NCBI GenBank assembly: GCA_963801065.1
Contig: CAWDDG010000004.1
Location: 186,001 to 250,000 of the forward strand
Direction: 5' to 3'
Length of the DNA stretch: 64,000 nt
Source of the DNA: CAWDDG01 sp963801065
GTDB taxonomy: Bacteria; Actinomycetota; Actinomycetes; Jiangellales; Jiangellaceae
Shown: positions 35,022 to 44,046 of the stretch, one piece after another
How the letters are laid out: the number at the start of each line of letters is the position of its first letter
Numbering within the stretch: the stretch's first letter is position 1
The notes under the pieces: generated by a model
Told to the model about the DNA's origin: nothing
The model's database searches: none
Seen by the model: only the letters and a program-made list of their open reading frames with translations
Program-made: the position numbers and the translations under genes

Positions 35022-35065
35022 TGAGGCCGCCGGGAACGCTGCAGGGGACGATTCCGGCGGCCTCA
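35022..35065 (-). terminator. 12-bp perfect hairpin downstream of the aldolase gene
   Basis: TGAGGCCGCCGG (35022-35033) is exactly complementary to 35054-35065, with a 20-base loop. It begins 40 bases beyond the aldolase stop on the minus strand, the right place for its terminator. No T run follows. Confidence 0.65.
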
Positions 35066-35104
35066 TCTCGACCCGGAACGGACAACAGGTTCCCGCCTGC
35101 CACG

Positions 35105-36127
35105 TCAGGACAACCTCTGCCCGGCCGAGCGCAGTGCCTCACAGGCGTCGACGACCCGGGCGGCCATGCCGGCCTCGGCCGCCTTGCCCCAGGAGCGCGG
35201 GTCGTAGGCCTTCTTGTCCCCGACCTCGCCGTCGACCTTGAGCACGCCGTCATAGTTGGTGAACATGTGGTCGGCCACCGGCCGGGTGAACGCGTACTGG
35301 GTGTCGGTGTCGACGTTCATCTTCACGACGCCGTAGTCGACGGCCGCCCGGATCTCCTCCAGGCTCGAGCCCGAGCCGCCGTGGAAGACCAGGTCGAAGG
35401 GTCGGTCGACGCCGACCTTCTCGCCCACGGCTGTCTGGATCTCATTCAAGATCTCGGGACGGAGCTTCACGTTGCCCGGCTTGTACACGCCGTGCACGTT
35501 GCCGAACGTGAGCGCGGTCAGGTACCGGCCCTTCTCGCCCGTGCCCAGCGCCGCCGCGGTGGCGAGGCCGTCGTCGACCGTGGTGTAGAGCTTCTCGTTG
35601 ATCTCGTTGGCGACGCCGTCCTCCTCGCCGCCGACGACACCGACCTCGATCTCGAGGACGATCTTGGCCGATGATGCGGCCGCAAGCAGGTTCTCGGCGA
35701 TCTGCAGGTTCTCGTCCAGCGGGATGGCCGAGCCGTCCCACATGTGCGACTGGAACAGCGGCTCCTCGCCCCGTGCCACGCGCTCGGCCGATATCGCCAG
35801 GAGCGGCCGGACGTAGCCGTCGAGCTTGTCCTGCGGGCAGTGATCTGTGTGCAGGGCGATCTGTACGTCGTAGTTCCTGGCCACCTCGTGCGCGAACGCG
35901 GCGAGGGCGGCAGCGCCGGACACCATGTCCTTGACCGTCGGGCCGGACAGGTACTCGGCGCCACCGGTGGACACCTGGACGATGCCGTCGCTCTCCGCTT
36001 CGGCGAAGCCGCGGATCGCGGCGTTGAGCGTCTGCGAGGACGTCACGTTGATCGCCGGGAACGCGAAGGCGCCCGCCTTGGCCCGGTCGAGCATCTGCGC
36101 GTAGGTCTCGGAGGTGGCGATAGGCAT
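35105..36127 (-). CDS. fbaA: Fructose-bisphosphate aldolase, class II
   Basis: 340 residues. The enzyme interconverts fructose-1,6-bisphosphate with the two triose phosphates in glycolysis and gluconeogenesis and needs zinc. Motifs are FAFPAINVTSSQTLNAAIRG, the zinc/catalytic run VQIALHTDHCPQDKLDGYV, SHMWDGSAIPLDEN, EIEVGVVGGEEDGV, TFGNVHGVYKPGNV and FHGGSGSSLEEIR with KMNVDTDTQYAF. It is the class IIA type used throughout Actinobacteria. A hairpin follows; the PTS region starts 140 bp upstream on the other strand. Confidence 0.97.
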   Translation of the reverse strand: MPIATSETYAQMLDRAKAGAFAFPAINVTSSQTLNAAIRGFAEAESDGIVQVSTGGAEYLSGPTVKDMVSGAAALAAFAHEVARNYDVQIALHTDHCPQDKLDGYVRPLLAISAERVARGEEPLFQSHMWDGSAIPLDENLQIAENLLAAASSAKIVLEIEVGVVGGEEDGVANEINEKLYTTVDDGLATAAALGTGEKGRYLTALTFGNVHGVYKPGNVKLRPEILNEIQTAVGEKVGVDRPFDLVFHGGSGSSLEEIRAAVDYGVVKMNVDTDTQYAFTRPVADHMFTNYDGVLKVDGEVGDKKAYDPRSWGKAAEAGMAARVVDACEALRSAGQRLS

Positions 36128-36268
36128 CGGAGCTCCCTGCGTCTGACGTTGGGCGCATTCAGCGGCCTAGTATCCCGTGCCGAGGACGCGATCGGTACAG
36201 CGCGTCCGCCGACCGGGCTATAGCCTCTCGGTCGACCGCCTGGTCGAGCGATCCGCCGAGGAGGTGCC

Positions 36269-36552
36269 GTGCCCGAGCGCACCGCCGTCGTCGCCAGCAC
36301 GGTCGGGCTGCATGCGCGCCCGGCCGCTGTCTTCGTCAAGGCTGCGGGCGAACAGCCGGCAAAGGTGCGGATGCGTAAGGGCGAGGGCGAGCCGGTCGAC
36401 GCCGCCAGCATCCTGGCATCATGACCCTGGGCGTCGAGCACGGCGACGAGGTCGTCCTGTCCGCCGAGGGTGAGGGCGCCGAGGAGTCGCTGGACGCGCT
36501 GGTGGCTCTGCTCGAATGCGACTTCGACGCCGAGGGCGCCCAGCCCGCCTGA
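36269..36552 (+). pseudogene. ptsH: HPr phosphocarrier gene with a one-base frameshift
   Basis: From a GTG at 36269, with GAGGAGG upstream, the frame gives a clear HPr start with the phosphorylated His at residue 15 in ASTVGLHARPAAVFVKAA. It continues KVRMRKGEGEPVDAASILAS and stops at TGA 36419-36421. The rest of HPr continues in another frame: MTLGVEHGDEVVLSAEGEGA to the stop at 36552. Restoring one base in the stretch around 36413-36419 (ILA-IMTLGV in a normal protein) would give a complete 93-94-residue HPr. Either this is a sequence error or the cell lacks this HPr; EI, EIIC, EIIB and EIIA nearby are intact, which favours an error. Confidence 0.85.
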
Positions 36553-36591
36553 GCCGGTCGGCTGTCGGATCCGGCCGCTAGCGTCGCGGCT

Positions 36592-37832
36592 GTGCAGACA
36601 GCTGCCCCGGGCCTCGTCCAGCGTGGTGGGCCGACACGTCGCGGGGCTTGCCGCCGCCGTTCTGGTATCTGCTGGCGGGACGTTCGTCAACCGGCTGGGC
36701 CAGATGGTCACGCCCGTTCCTCGCGCTGTACCTGGCGGGCCCGCGGGAGTTCAGCCCGTCCGACGGTCGGCGTCGTGCTGGCCTGCCTCGGCGCGGGCTC
36801 GTTCGCGTCGCAACCGGTCGGCGGCTACCTGGCCGACCGGCTGGGCCGGCGAGCGACCCTCGTGATCGGAATGGTGGCGACGGCCGCCAGCTTCATGCTG
36901 CTCGCAGCCGTCCGCGACCTGTTCTGGATCGCGGTGGCAGCAGCGCTCAGCGGGCTGGCGGTCGACATGTACCGGCCGGCCGTCTCGGCGATGGTCGCCG
37001 ACCTGGTCCAACCGGCGCACCGGGCCCGTGCGTTCGCCCTGCTGTACTGGGCCATCAACCTCGGCGTGGCTGTCGCCGGTGTCGATCGGTGGTCTGCTGG
37101 CGGAGAGGTCGTACTGGCTGCTGTTCCTCGCCGACGCCGCCACCTGCCTTGCGTTCGCGGCCTGATCGCGCGGAAGGTGCCCGAAACCCGACCTCCACGC
37201 GACCCGTCCGACACCACCGGGTTCGGCCGGGCGTTCCGCGATCGCCTCCTGCTCGGCCTCAGCGGCAGCCTGCTGCTCGGTGACATCGTGTACATGCAGA
37301 GCCTGGTCACGCTGCCGCTCGCCGTCGCCGCCGACGGCTTGGGACCGGAGGCTTTCGGGATCATCTATGCGGTGAACCCGGTCGTGGTGATCATCTCCCA
37401 GGTGTTCGTGCTTCGGATCATCGACCGGATCGCCGGCGTCCGAATCCTTGTGGTGTCGCTCGTGGTCATGGGCGTCGGGTTCTGGCTCACGACGTTCGCG
37501 TCGACGGTTCCGTTCTTCGCCCTGACGGTCGTCGTGTGGACGCTCGGTGAGGTCGGGTTCAACGCCGTCGGGCCGGCGCTGGTCGCCGACATCGCGCCGG
37601 CCCGACCTTCGCGGCCGCTACAACGGCGTCGTGGGCATGGCCTTCGGTGCAGCCGCGCTGGTCGGGACCACTGATCGGGACCCGGCTGTTCGAGAATCGC
37701 GGTGAAGGCGTGCTCTGGGGTGCCTGCCTGGTCGCCTCGATCATCTCGGCGGCGCTGATCGCCGCCATGGCACCGGCCATCGCGCGCCGTCGCGCCGCGA
37801 TGGCACTGACCGACCTGCCGTCAGAGCCCTAG
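36592..37832 (+). pseudogene. MFS transporter gene with at least six frameshifts
   Basis: Pieces of one MFS protein appear in changing frames: LPPPFWYLLAG, TFVNRLGQMV, PFLALYLAGPREFSPS, then a long frame from VGVVLACLGAGSFASQPVGG through YRPAVSAMVADLVQPAHRAR and FALLYWAINLGVAVAG, then SIGGLLAERSYWLLFLADAA, then ARKVPETRPPRD through the second half to VADIAPA, and last the frames with RYNGVVGMAFGAAALV and PLIGTRLFENRGEGVLWGAC. Each change is a single-base gain or loss. No internal stop interrupts the protein within a frame, so the pattern is unlike ordinary decay. The 3' end overlaps the end of ptsI by about 90 bp. Confidence 0.8.
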
Positions 37833-39492
37833 GTCGGACGAGGACGGGCAGTTCAGCACGCACGGCGGTACGGGCCTCCGCAGCGCCAGGCGCGTCGATC
37901 GCCAACACAGCCAGCCGGACACACTCGTCGTACGTCGTCGCGCGGAGGACCTCGGCCACGTCGGGAATCGATCTCGGCGTCATCGACAGGCTCGACACGC
38001 CGAGTCCCACCAGGACGCAGGCCAGCGCGGGATCGGCCGCGGCCTCCCCGCACACGCCCACCGGCCGGTCCATTTCAATGCCGGCCCGGCAGGTGAGCTG
38101 GATCAAGCGAAGCACGGCCGGCTGCCAGGGATCGTTCAGCCGTGCCAGCTCGCCGAGCAGCCGGTCCGCCGCCATCGTGTACTGGGACAGGTCGTTCGTG
38201 CCGATGCTCGCGAAATGTGCGGACGCAAGGACATGGGTCGCGGTCAGCGCGGCACTCGGCACCTCGACCATGACACCCGCCGTTGCCAGGCCAGCGGCAG
38301 CGCAGCGCGCGACGAAGTCGGTTGCCTCTTCGGCAGTTGCGACCATCGGCGCCATGACCCAGACCTCGGCCCCTTCGGCGGACGCCGCGGCCGCAATCGC
38401 CGTGAGCTGATCGGTGAGCACGCCCTCCGAGCGGGTTACCGTCCGCAGCCCCCGCACGCCCAGCGCGGGGTTGGCCTCGTCGGCCAGGTTGAGGAACGGC
38501 AGGGGCTTGTCGGCGCCTGCATCGAGCGTCCGCACCACGACCTTCTTCCCGGGGAACGCCGCGAGGACGGCACGGTAAGCCGTCACCTGCTCGTCGATCG
38601 TCGGCGCCTCGGTGTGACCGAGGAAGCAGAACTCGGTCCGGAACAGGCCCACCCCCTCGGCGTTGGCCTCGACGGCCGCCGCCACCCCCTTCGGGTCGCC
38701 GACGCTGGCGAGCATCTGGACCCGCCGCCCGTCGGCCGTTCGGCCGTGCCCGTCGAACGTGCGGTCGCGGGCCGCGACCTTGCGCACCTGCTCGATGTCG
38801 TCGGCCGTCGGGTCGGTGCGGACAACGCCCGCTGCCCCGTCGACGAGCACGACCGTGCCTTCCGCGACGTCGAGCACGCCGGGGGCGGCGACCACCGCCG
38901 GCAGCCCCAGTGCGCGGGCGAGAATCGCGGTGTGCGACGTCGGCCCGCCCTCGGCGGTGACCAGCGCCACGCACGTCGCAGGATCGAGCGTCGCGGTGTC
39001 CGCCGGTGCCAGGTCGTGGGCGGCGAGGACGAACGGCTCGCCACGGTCGGGTACTCCGGGCGCCGGAAGCCCGGACAGCTCAGCAACAATGCGGTCCCGC
39101 ACGTCGGCGACGTCGCGGGCTCGTTCGGCCATGTACCCACCCAGGGAGGTCAGCATGGCGGCGACCTCGTCGGCGGCCTCCCACACGGCGCGGGCCGAGG
39201 TCAGCCCGGCGGCCACCTTCTGCTGGGCGGCGTCCACGAGGGTCGGGTCGGCGGCCATCAGGGAGGTGGCCTCGAGCACCGCCTTCCCATCGCCGTGGGC
39301 GCGCGCAGCGCGGGCATCGAGCTCGTCCCGCACCCGGGCTGCGGCTGCGACGATCCGCTCCGCCTCGGCTTCCGGGTCGGCGCCCTCGACGAGCCGCGAG
39401 TCCGGCGAAGGTTCCGTGACCGGGTCGGGCATGCGCACCAGCGGACCCACCGCTCGGCCCGGGCTGACACCCACTCCGGTGATCTCGGGCAC
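37741..39492 (-). CDS. ptsI: PTS enzyme I (phosphoenolpyruvate-protein phosphotransferase)
   Basis: 583 residues from a GTG at 39492 with an AGGAGG site upstream. Enzyme I takes phosphate from PEP onto a histidine and passes it to HPr. The phospho-histidine is His187 in TAEGGPTSHTAILARALGLP, after GVSPGRAVGP at the start. The PEP-binding TIM barrel has GVGLFRTEFCFLG, VVVRTLDAGADKPLPFL, MVEVPSAALT, SIGTNDLSQYTMAADR and the active-site Cys in RPVGVCGEAAADPA. The C-terminal 25 residues are Arg-rich and overlap the antisense MFS relic; the functional end may be earlier. It follows the EIIC gene with a hairpin between. Confidence 0.95.
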   Translation of the reverse strand: MPEITGVGVSPGRAVGPLVRMPDPVTEPSPDSRLVEGADPEAEAERIVAAAARVRDELDARAARAHGDGKAVLEATSLMAADPTLVDAAQQKVAAGLTSARAVWEAADEVAAMLTSLGGYMAERARDVADVRDRIVAELSGLPAPGVPDRGEPFVLAAHDLAPADTATLDPATCVALVTAEGGPTSHTAILARALGLPAVVAAPGVLDVAEGTVVLVDGAAGVVRTDPTADDIEQVRKVAARDRTFDGHGRTADGRRVQMLASVGDPKGVAAAVEANAEGVGLFRTEFCFLGHTEAPTIDEQVTAYRAVLAAFPGKKVVVRTLDAGADKPLPFLNLADEANPALGVRGLRTVTRSEGVLTDQLTAIAAAASAEGAEVWVMAPMVATAEEATDFVARCAAAGLATAGVMVEVPSAALTATHVLASAHFASIGTNDLSQYTMAADRLLGELARLNDPWQPAVLRLIQLTCRAGIEMDRPVGVCGEAAADPALACVLVGLGVSSLSMTPRSIPDVAEVLRATTYDECVRLAVLAIDAPGAAEARTAVRAELPVLVRPRALTAGRSVPSRRDGARWPVPWRRSAPPR

Positions 39493-39511
39493 AGCTCCTC
39501 CTGGTTCGGCT

Positions 39512-39570
39512 CGACTGGAGGGTTCTCCAACGTCACATTTGAGCTCGGTGACGTGGAGAACCCCCAGTCG
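39512..39570. repeat. Imperfect intergenic palindrome between EIIC and ptsI
   Basis: Left arm 39512-39536 and right arm 39548-39570 pair over about 22 bp with two small bulges (CGACTGG, GGTTCTCCA and CGTCAC blocks all match), around an 11-base loop. It lies 7 bp after the EIIC stop and 20 bp before the ptsI start on the same strand. It could attenuate ptsI relative to EIIC or stabilise the upstream message. Confidence 0.75.
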
Positions 39571-39576
39571 ACGCCG

Positions 39577-41019
39577 TTAGAACGTGCTCCTCGGCGGCTC
39601 GTCCGGACCGGGGCGGTCGGTCACGTCGGGCGTCGTTCCCCGCGTCGGGTCCCGCGTCGTGTCGGTCCTGATGTCACGCGTCGCGGGATCCCCTGCTGCG
39701 GTGTCCCACGGGGCCGGAACGCCGACCGTCGCGAGTTCGGCGGCTTCCTCACCGAGCGAGGCCTGCACTGCCTCGGCGTCCTCTTCTCGGCCAGGCGTCC
39801 GTAGGTTCCACCTGGTGATGACCCACCTGAACAGGAGGTAGTAGATCACCGCGTATCCGAGCCCGATCACGATGAGCAACAAGGGTTTCTCGGCGATCCT
39901 GAAGTTGATCAAGTAGTCGATCAGGCCTGCGGAGAAGCCGAACCCGTCTCGGATGTCCAGCGCGTTCGTGAGGGCCAGCGAGGTGCCGGTGAGGATCGCG
40001 TGGATGAAATACAGCGGGAAGGCCACGAACAGGAACGCGAACTCCAGAGGCTCGGTGACACCGGTGATGAACGAGGTCAGAGCGGCCGAGAGCATGATGC
40101 CGCCGACGACCTTCTTCTGGACCGGCTTGGCGGTCTGCCAGATCGCCAGTGCGGCCGCCGGCAGGGCGAACATCATGATCGGGAAGAACCCGGTCATGAA
40201 CGCGCCCGCGGTCGGGTCGCCGCTGAGGAACCGCTGGATGTCCCCGTGGACGACGGTCCCGTCCGCGGTCGTGTACTCACCGAACTGGAACCACGGGGAG
40301 AAGTTGAGGATGTGGTGCAGACCGAACGGGATCAGCAGACGGTTGAGGGTGCCGTACACGCCGCCGCCGACCACCTCGTTGTCGGTGACCCACTCGCTGA
40401 GGTTCGTGATGCCGGTGTCGAACGGCCTGTATACGAAACTCATGAGGACGCCGATCACGACCGCCGCCAGGCCGGTGATGATCGGTACGAACCGCCGGCC
40501 GCCGAAGAATGCCAGGTACGGCGGGAGCTTGATCCGGTAGTAGCGCTGCCACAACAGGGCTGCGGTGATGCCGATGACCAGACCACCGAGCACGCCGAAA
40601 TTGATCAACTCCTGGGTCTCGCCCTCGGCCGCTTCGTCGAGGATGTACGGAGACATCGCGTCGGTCACGCCATTGAACACCAGGTAGCCGATGAGCCCCG
40701 CCAGCGCCGTCGAGCCGTCGGACTTCCTGGCGAAGCCGATCGCCACGCCCACCGCGAAGATGAGCGGCAGGTTCGCGAAGAGCGCTCCCCCGGCGGCGGC
40801 GAGGACGGCTGCGACCGGCTCCAGCCATTCGAGCCAGCTGTACTGGGCGAGGCCGTCGACGCCGAGCATGTCCGGCTGGCCGAAGCGGAGGAGAAGGGCC
40901 GCCAACGGCAGTGATGCAATCGGCAGCATCAGGCTGCGACCGAGCCGCTGGAGTTGAGCCAGGCCTGGGAAGCCTCGCCCTCCACTCGCGGCCGGCGCGG
41001 TGGCTGTTGCGGTACTCAT
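39577..41019 (-). CDS. PTS EIIC permease of the glucose/N-acetylglucosamine family
   Basis: 480 residues, around ten membrane helices, first at about residues 30-45. Family features: LQRLGRSLMLPIASLPLAAL, GVAIGFARKSDGSTALAG, LNRLLIPFGLHHILNFSPWF, the substrate loop GDPTAGAFMTGFFPIMMFAL, and the signature TSFITGVTEPLEFAF. The shape fits the N-acetylglucosamine branch (NagE2-like), where EIIC is a separate protein and EIIB is encoded elsewhere; here EIIB and EIIA are 3 kb away. The last 75 residues are a hydrophilic tail. The gene is nine bases downstream of a DasR-like regulator gene and 84 bases upstream of ptsI, giving a probable operon gntR-EIIC-ptsI. Confidence 0.93.
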   Translation of the reverse strand: MSTATATAPAASGGRGFPGLAQLQRLGRSLMLPIASLPLAALLLRFGQPDMLGVDGLAQYSWLEWLEPVAAVLAAAGGALFANLPLIFAVGVAIGFARKSDGSTALAGLIGYLVFNGVTDAMSPYILDEAAEGETQELINFGVLGGLVIGITAALLWQRYYRIKLPPYLAFFGGRRFVPIITGLAAVVIGVLMSFVYRPFDTGITNLSEWVTDNEVVGGGVYGTLNRLLIPFGLHHILNFSPWFQFGEYTTADGTVVHGDIQRFLSGDPTAGAFMTGFFPIMMFALPAAALAIWQTAKPVQKKVVGGIMLSAALTSFITGVTEPLEFAFLFVAFPLYFIHAILTGTSLALTNALDIRDGFGFSAGLIDYLINFRIAEKPLLLIVIGLGYAVIYYLLFRWVITRWNLRTPGREEDAEAVQASLGEEAAELATVGVPAPWDTAAGDPATRDIRTDTTRDPTRGTTPDVTDRPGPDEPPRSTF

Positions 41020-41027
41020 GTGGGTCC

Positions 41028-41792
41028 TTACAGACGGCTCGGGCCGGCGGTCGCCGACCCTGCAGGGGAGGGGCGGTCCAGGGTCATGTGCACCTGGTAC
41101 CGGTCGGCCCGGTACCAGGAGGTGACGTGTTCCATCGGTCGGCCCGCGGCGTACGACGTCCGGCGGAAGACCAGCAGCGGCGCGGCCGGGGGAACGCGCA
41201 GCAGCCGTGAGCGCAGCGGGTCGGCGCCCTCGGCCCAGACCGTCTGGGCGGCCGAGTCGAGGGTGCGCCCGTACTCGCGGGTGAGCAGCGTGTAGACCGA
41301 GCCGGACAGGTCGTGGTCGAGCAGGCCGGGAAGCGGCCGCGCCGGCAGCCAGGAGACCTCGTGGGCCATGGGCGAGCCGTCGGCCGAGCGCAACCGCTCG
41401 ATCCGATAGGCCCGGTCGGTCACGTCCAGACCCAGCGCCGCCCGGGCCGGCGGCGGCGGCACGGACTCGTCGGCGCCGAGCACCACCGTGGACGGCTTGT
41501 GCCCGCGGCGGCGCATGTCCTCGGTGAACGACGCGAGATGAAGCTGGGACTCCACCCGAGGCGCGGCGACGAACGTCCCCTTTCCCCGGACCCGGTAGAG
41601 CCTCCCCTCGCTGACCAGCCGCCCAACGGCCTCCCGGACAGTTGCCCGGCTCACGCTGAACCGGCCGACGAGCTCGCGCTCGGAAGGGATCGGCGAGTCG
41701 GGCGCCAGCTCCGCGTCGACCAGCGCGAGCAGGATCTCGCGCAGCTGCCGGTGCTTGGGCACCGGACCGTCGACGACCGACACGTCACCCAC
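41028..41792 (-). CDS. DasR-like GntR/HutC-family regulator
   Basis: 254 residues. The N-terminal winged helix (about 15-80) has PIPSERELVGRFSVSRATVR, EAVGRLVSEGRLYRVRGKGT; the C-terminal UTRA domain carries SQLHLASFTEDMRRRGHKPS and YRIERLRSADGSPMAHEVSW. DasR-type proteins bind phosphorylated amino sugars (glucosamine-6-P or N-acetylglucosamine-6-P) and release the dre operator, controlling chitin and GlcNAc uptake. A dre-like palindrome lies 14 bp upstream of the gene. It is first in an operon with EIIC and ptsI, as expected for autoregulated GlcNAc uptake. Confidence 0.92.
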   Translation of the reverse strand: MGDVSVVDGPVPKHRQLREILLALVDAELAPDSPIPSERELVGRFSVSRATVREAVGRLVSEGRLYRVRGKGTFVAAPRVESQLHLASFTEDMRRRGHKPSTVVLGADESVPPPPARAALGLDVTDRAYRIERLRSADGSPMAHEVSWLPARPLPGLLDHDLSGSVYTLLTREYGRTLDSAAQTVWAEGADPLRSRLLRVPPAAPLLVFRRTSYAAGRPMEHVTSWYRADRYQVHMTLDRPSPAGSATAGPSRL

Positions 41793-41805
41793 TTCACTGG
41801 TCAGG

Positions 41806-41821
41806 ACTGGTCTAGATGAGT
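41806..41821. promoter_or_regulatory. dre-like operator in the divergent gntR/gntR2 gap
   Basis: ACTGGTCTAGATGAGT at 41806-41821 keeps the left half and centre of the dre consensus (ACTGGTCTAGACCAGT); the right half is weaker (TGAGT for CCAGT). A second ACTGGTC half lies just upstream at 41795-41801. The site stands between the start of the DasR-like gene (minus) and the second GntR gene (plus), where it could control both. Confidence 0.75.
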
Positions 41822-41910
41822 TGTGCTGCGGGGCTTACCCTCGGGGTGGGCGTCCGCGGTGTCAAGGCCCGACGCGCTCCAATGTCGGACGAGAGGACGT
41901 CGAGGCCACC

Positions 41911-42667
41911 GTGGCCAAGCCGGTACGGCGACGAGCGACGCTGAAGTACGTCGAGGTCCGCGAGTTCTTGCACGCGATCGCGACCCAGGAGCTCCGGCCC
42001 GGCGACCCGGTGCCGAGCGAGCGCGAGCTCTGCGACCGGTTCGGCGTGTCCCGGATGACCGTCCGGCAGGCCGTCGACGCGCTGGTCGTCGACGGCCTGC
42101 TGCTTGCGGGTCCAGGGCAGCGGCACGTTCGTCGCCCGTCCGAAGGTCGACCTGCAGGTGCGGCTGACGTCGTTCAGCGAGGAGATGCGCCGGCGCGGCA
42201 TGGTTCCGTCGGTGCGCAGCCTTCGAGCCGAGGAGATCCCGGCCGGAGGTCGGGTCGCCCATGCCCTGGAGATCACTCCAGGCGACAGCGTCGTGCACCT
42301 GCACCAGCTGCGGCTGGCCGACGAGGAACCGATGTCCGTCGAGCACACCTGGCTGCCCGCGGCGCTCGTGCCGGGGCTCATCGACGACGGCTCCCCTGCC
42401 AGCCTCTACGTCGAGCTCGAGGCGCGCGGCCTCCTGCCCACGTGGGGCGAGGACACCGTCGACGCCGGCGACGCGGACCAGGAGGAGGCGAAGCTGCTCG
42501 GCATCCCGACCGGCCGCTCGGTGCTGCGCATATCCCGGCGCGCGTTCAACGCGGACGTGGCGGTCGAGTACTCGCGCTCGATGTACCGGTCCGACCGGTA
42601 CACGCTATGGGTGCCCCTCGCCCGCCCGAACCCGCCCGTCGTCCCGCGCCACCGCTCGCCCTCGTGA
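41911..42667 (+). pseudogene. Second GntR/HutC-family regulator, one frameshift
   Basis: From a GTG at 41911 the first frame encodes the winged helix: YVEVREFLHAIATQELRPGD, PVPSERELCDRFGVSRMTVR and QAVDALVVDGLL. At about 42095-42105 one base too many moves the rest into another frame, which continues RVQGSGTFVARPKVDLQVRL and then the UTRA domain with SFSEEMRRRGMVPSVRS, VEHTWLPAALVPGLIDDG and a last strand SMYRSDRYTLWVPL. Together they form a normal 250-residue protein. It is a clear paralogue of the divergent DasR-like protein. The break may be a sequence error. Confidence 0.82.
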
Positions 42668-42716
42668 TCATGTCGACGAGGACCACCTCTCGCCGCGCGC
42701 AGTCGACATGGTCACG
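42663..42716. repeat. Palindrome overlapping the gntR2 stop codon
   Basis: Arms 42663-42677 (CGTGATCATGTCGAC) and 42702-42716 are complementary at 14 of 15 positions around a 24-base loop. It starts over the TGA stop of the second GntR gene and ends 25 bases before the SIS-domain gene. It may end or slow transcription between the two. Like the palindromes near purL and purA it carries TGATCA at the outer end. Confidence 0.65.
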
Positions 42717-42741
42717 GAGAAGCGGCTGGTACGGTCCGCGC

Positions 42742-43819
42742 GTGAGCCAGACGACGATGGCCCGCGAGGTCGCCGAGCAACCCGTCGCACTCGCCCGCAC
42801 GCTCGATGCCCTACGGCCCCAGCGCGGTGAGCTCGCGGCACTGGCCGCGGGCCGCCGGGCCGTGCTCTTCGTCGCCCGCGGATCGTCCGACAACGCCGCC
42901 ATCTACGGCCGCTACCTGCTCGAGGTGCATGCGGGGCACCCGGCCGGGCTCGCAGCCCCGAGCGTCGCCACGCACTACGGTGCGACGCTCGACCTGTCCG
43001 ACGCCGTCGTCGTGTCGGTGTCGCAGTCCGGGGAGACCCAGGAGATCGTCGAGACTCAGCAGTGGGCGGCGCGCTGTGGTGCGCGAACGATCGCCGTGAC
43101 CAACGGTGGTGACAGCGCGCTGGCGACGGCGGCCGACGTCGCACTGGTCACGCAGGCAGGCCCGGAGAAGGCCGTCCCGGCCACCAAGTCCTACACGGCC
43201 CAGCTCGCCGCCATGGCCGTGCTGGCCGGCGCGCTCTCGCGCAGAGCCCACCGCGCTCGACGCGGACCTCGACCGGGTGCCGGCGGAAGTCGAGCGGCTG
43301 ATCGGCGCCCGCGCCGGTGTCGACGAGGCGGTCGAGCGGATCGCGGCGAGCATCGAGACCCTGGTGAGCGGCCGCGGGATCGTGTTCGGCACCGCCCTGG
43401 AGACGGCGCTCAAGATCGAGGAGACCTGTCTGCGCCCGGTCCGCGGTCTCTCGTACGCCGACCTGCGGCACGGCCCGATCGCGGTCGTCGACGCCGAGCA
43501 CGTCGCGGTACTCGTCTGTGCCGCCGACGGGCCGATGGTCGAGGGGATGACCGAGCTCGCCGGTGACCTGCGTCAGCGCGGGGCCGCCGCGATCGTGGGC
43601 ATCGGCGGAGACCCGGGCTTCGCACACGCGTGCGACGTTGCCGTCGCCGGGCCGGATCTGCCGGAGCTCGTCGCCCCCCTTGCCCTCGTCGTTCCCGCCC
43701 AGCTCGTGGTCGAGGCGTTGGCCCGTAGGCTCGGTCTTGACCCCGACGCGCCGCGCGGACTGTCCAAGGTGACCCAGACCGACCCTGTCGATGACGACAA
43801 CCCCGGAGGAATGGCATGA
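42742..43819 (+). pseudogene. SIS-domain aminosugar deaminase/isomerase (NagB-II/AgaS-like), one frameshift
   Basis: From a GTG at 42742 the first frame runs MSQTTMAREVAEQPVALART, FVARGSSDNAAIYGRYLLEV, VSVSQSGETQEIVETQQWAA and TKSYTAQLAAMAVLAGALS. At about 43236-43245 one extra base shifts the frame, and the second SIS domain continues AEPTALDADLDRVPAEVERL, GRGIVFGTALETALKIEETC, ADLRHGPIAVVDAEHVAVLV and ends at 43819. The two SIS domains without a glutaminase domain match glucosamine-6-phosphate deaminases of the NagB-II type, which convert GlcN-6-P to fructose-6-P and ammonia. The stop overlaps the EIIB start (ATGA), so the gene fits the GlcNAc operon. The shift may be a sequence error. Confidence 0.85.
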
Positions 43820-44046
43820 GCAACGCCGAGCAGATCCTCGCCGCCCTCGGCGGTGCCGACAACATCATCGAGATCGAGCCGTGCATCACGAGGCTACGGG
43901 CGGAGGTCGAGGATCCCGGCCTGGTCGACGAGCCCGGCCTCAGGGCCGCAGGGGCGCACGGCGTGATTCGCTCGGGTAAGGCCGTGCAGGTCGTCGTCGG
44001 ACCGGAAGCCGACACCATTGCGTCCGACATCGACGACCTGATGTGA
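43816..44046 (+). CDS. PTS EIIB domain protein (glucose/GlcNAc family)
   Basis: 76 residues from ATG 43816. It carries the phosphate as a thiophosphate on Cys23 in IIEIEPCITRLRAEVEDPGL, the normal EIIB loop. The domain is a free-standing EIIB, as in the NagF-type systems of Streptomyces, working with the separate EIIC at 39.6-41.0 kb. Its end overlaps the EIIA start (GTGA). Confidence 0.95.
   Translation: MSNAEQILAALGGADNIIEIEPCITRLRAEVEDPGLVDEPGLRAAGAHGVIRSGKAVQVVVGPEADTIASDIDDLM

Noticed and set aside
37741..37832. Meaningful antisense overlap of ptsI and MFS gene ends
   Set aside because: The ptsI tail beyond normal length is Arg-rich and probably read-through, and the MFS gene is broken, so the overlap gives no functional signal.
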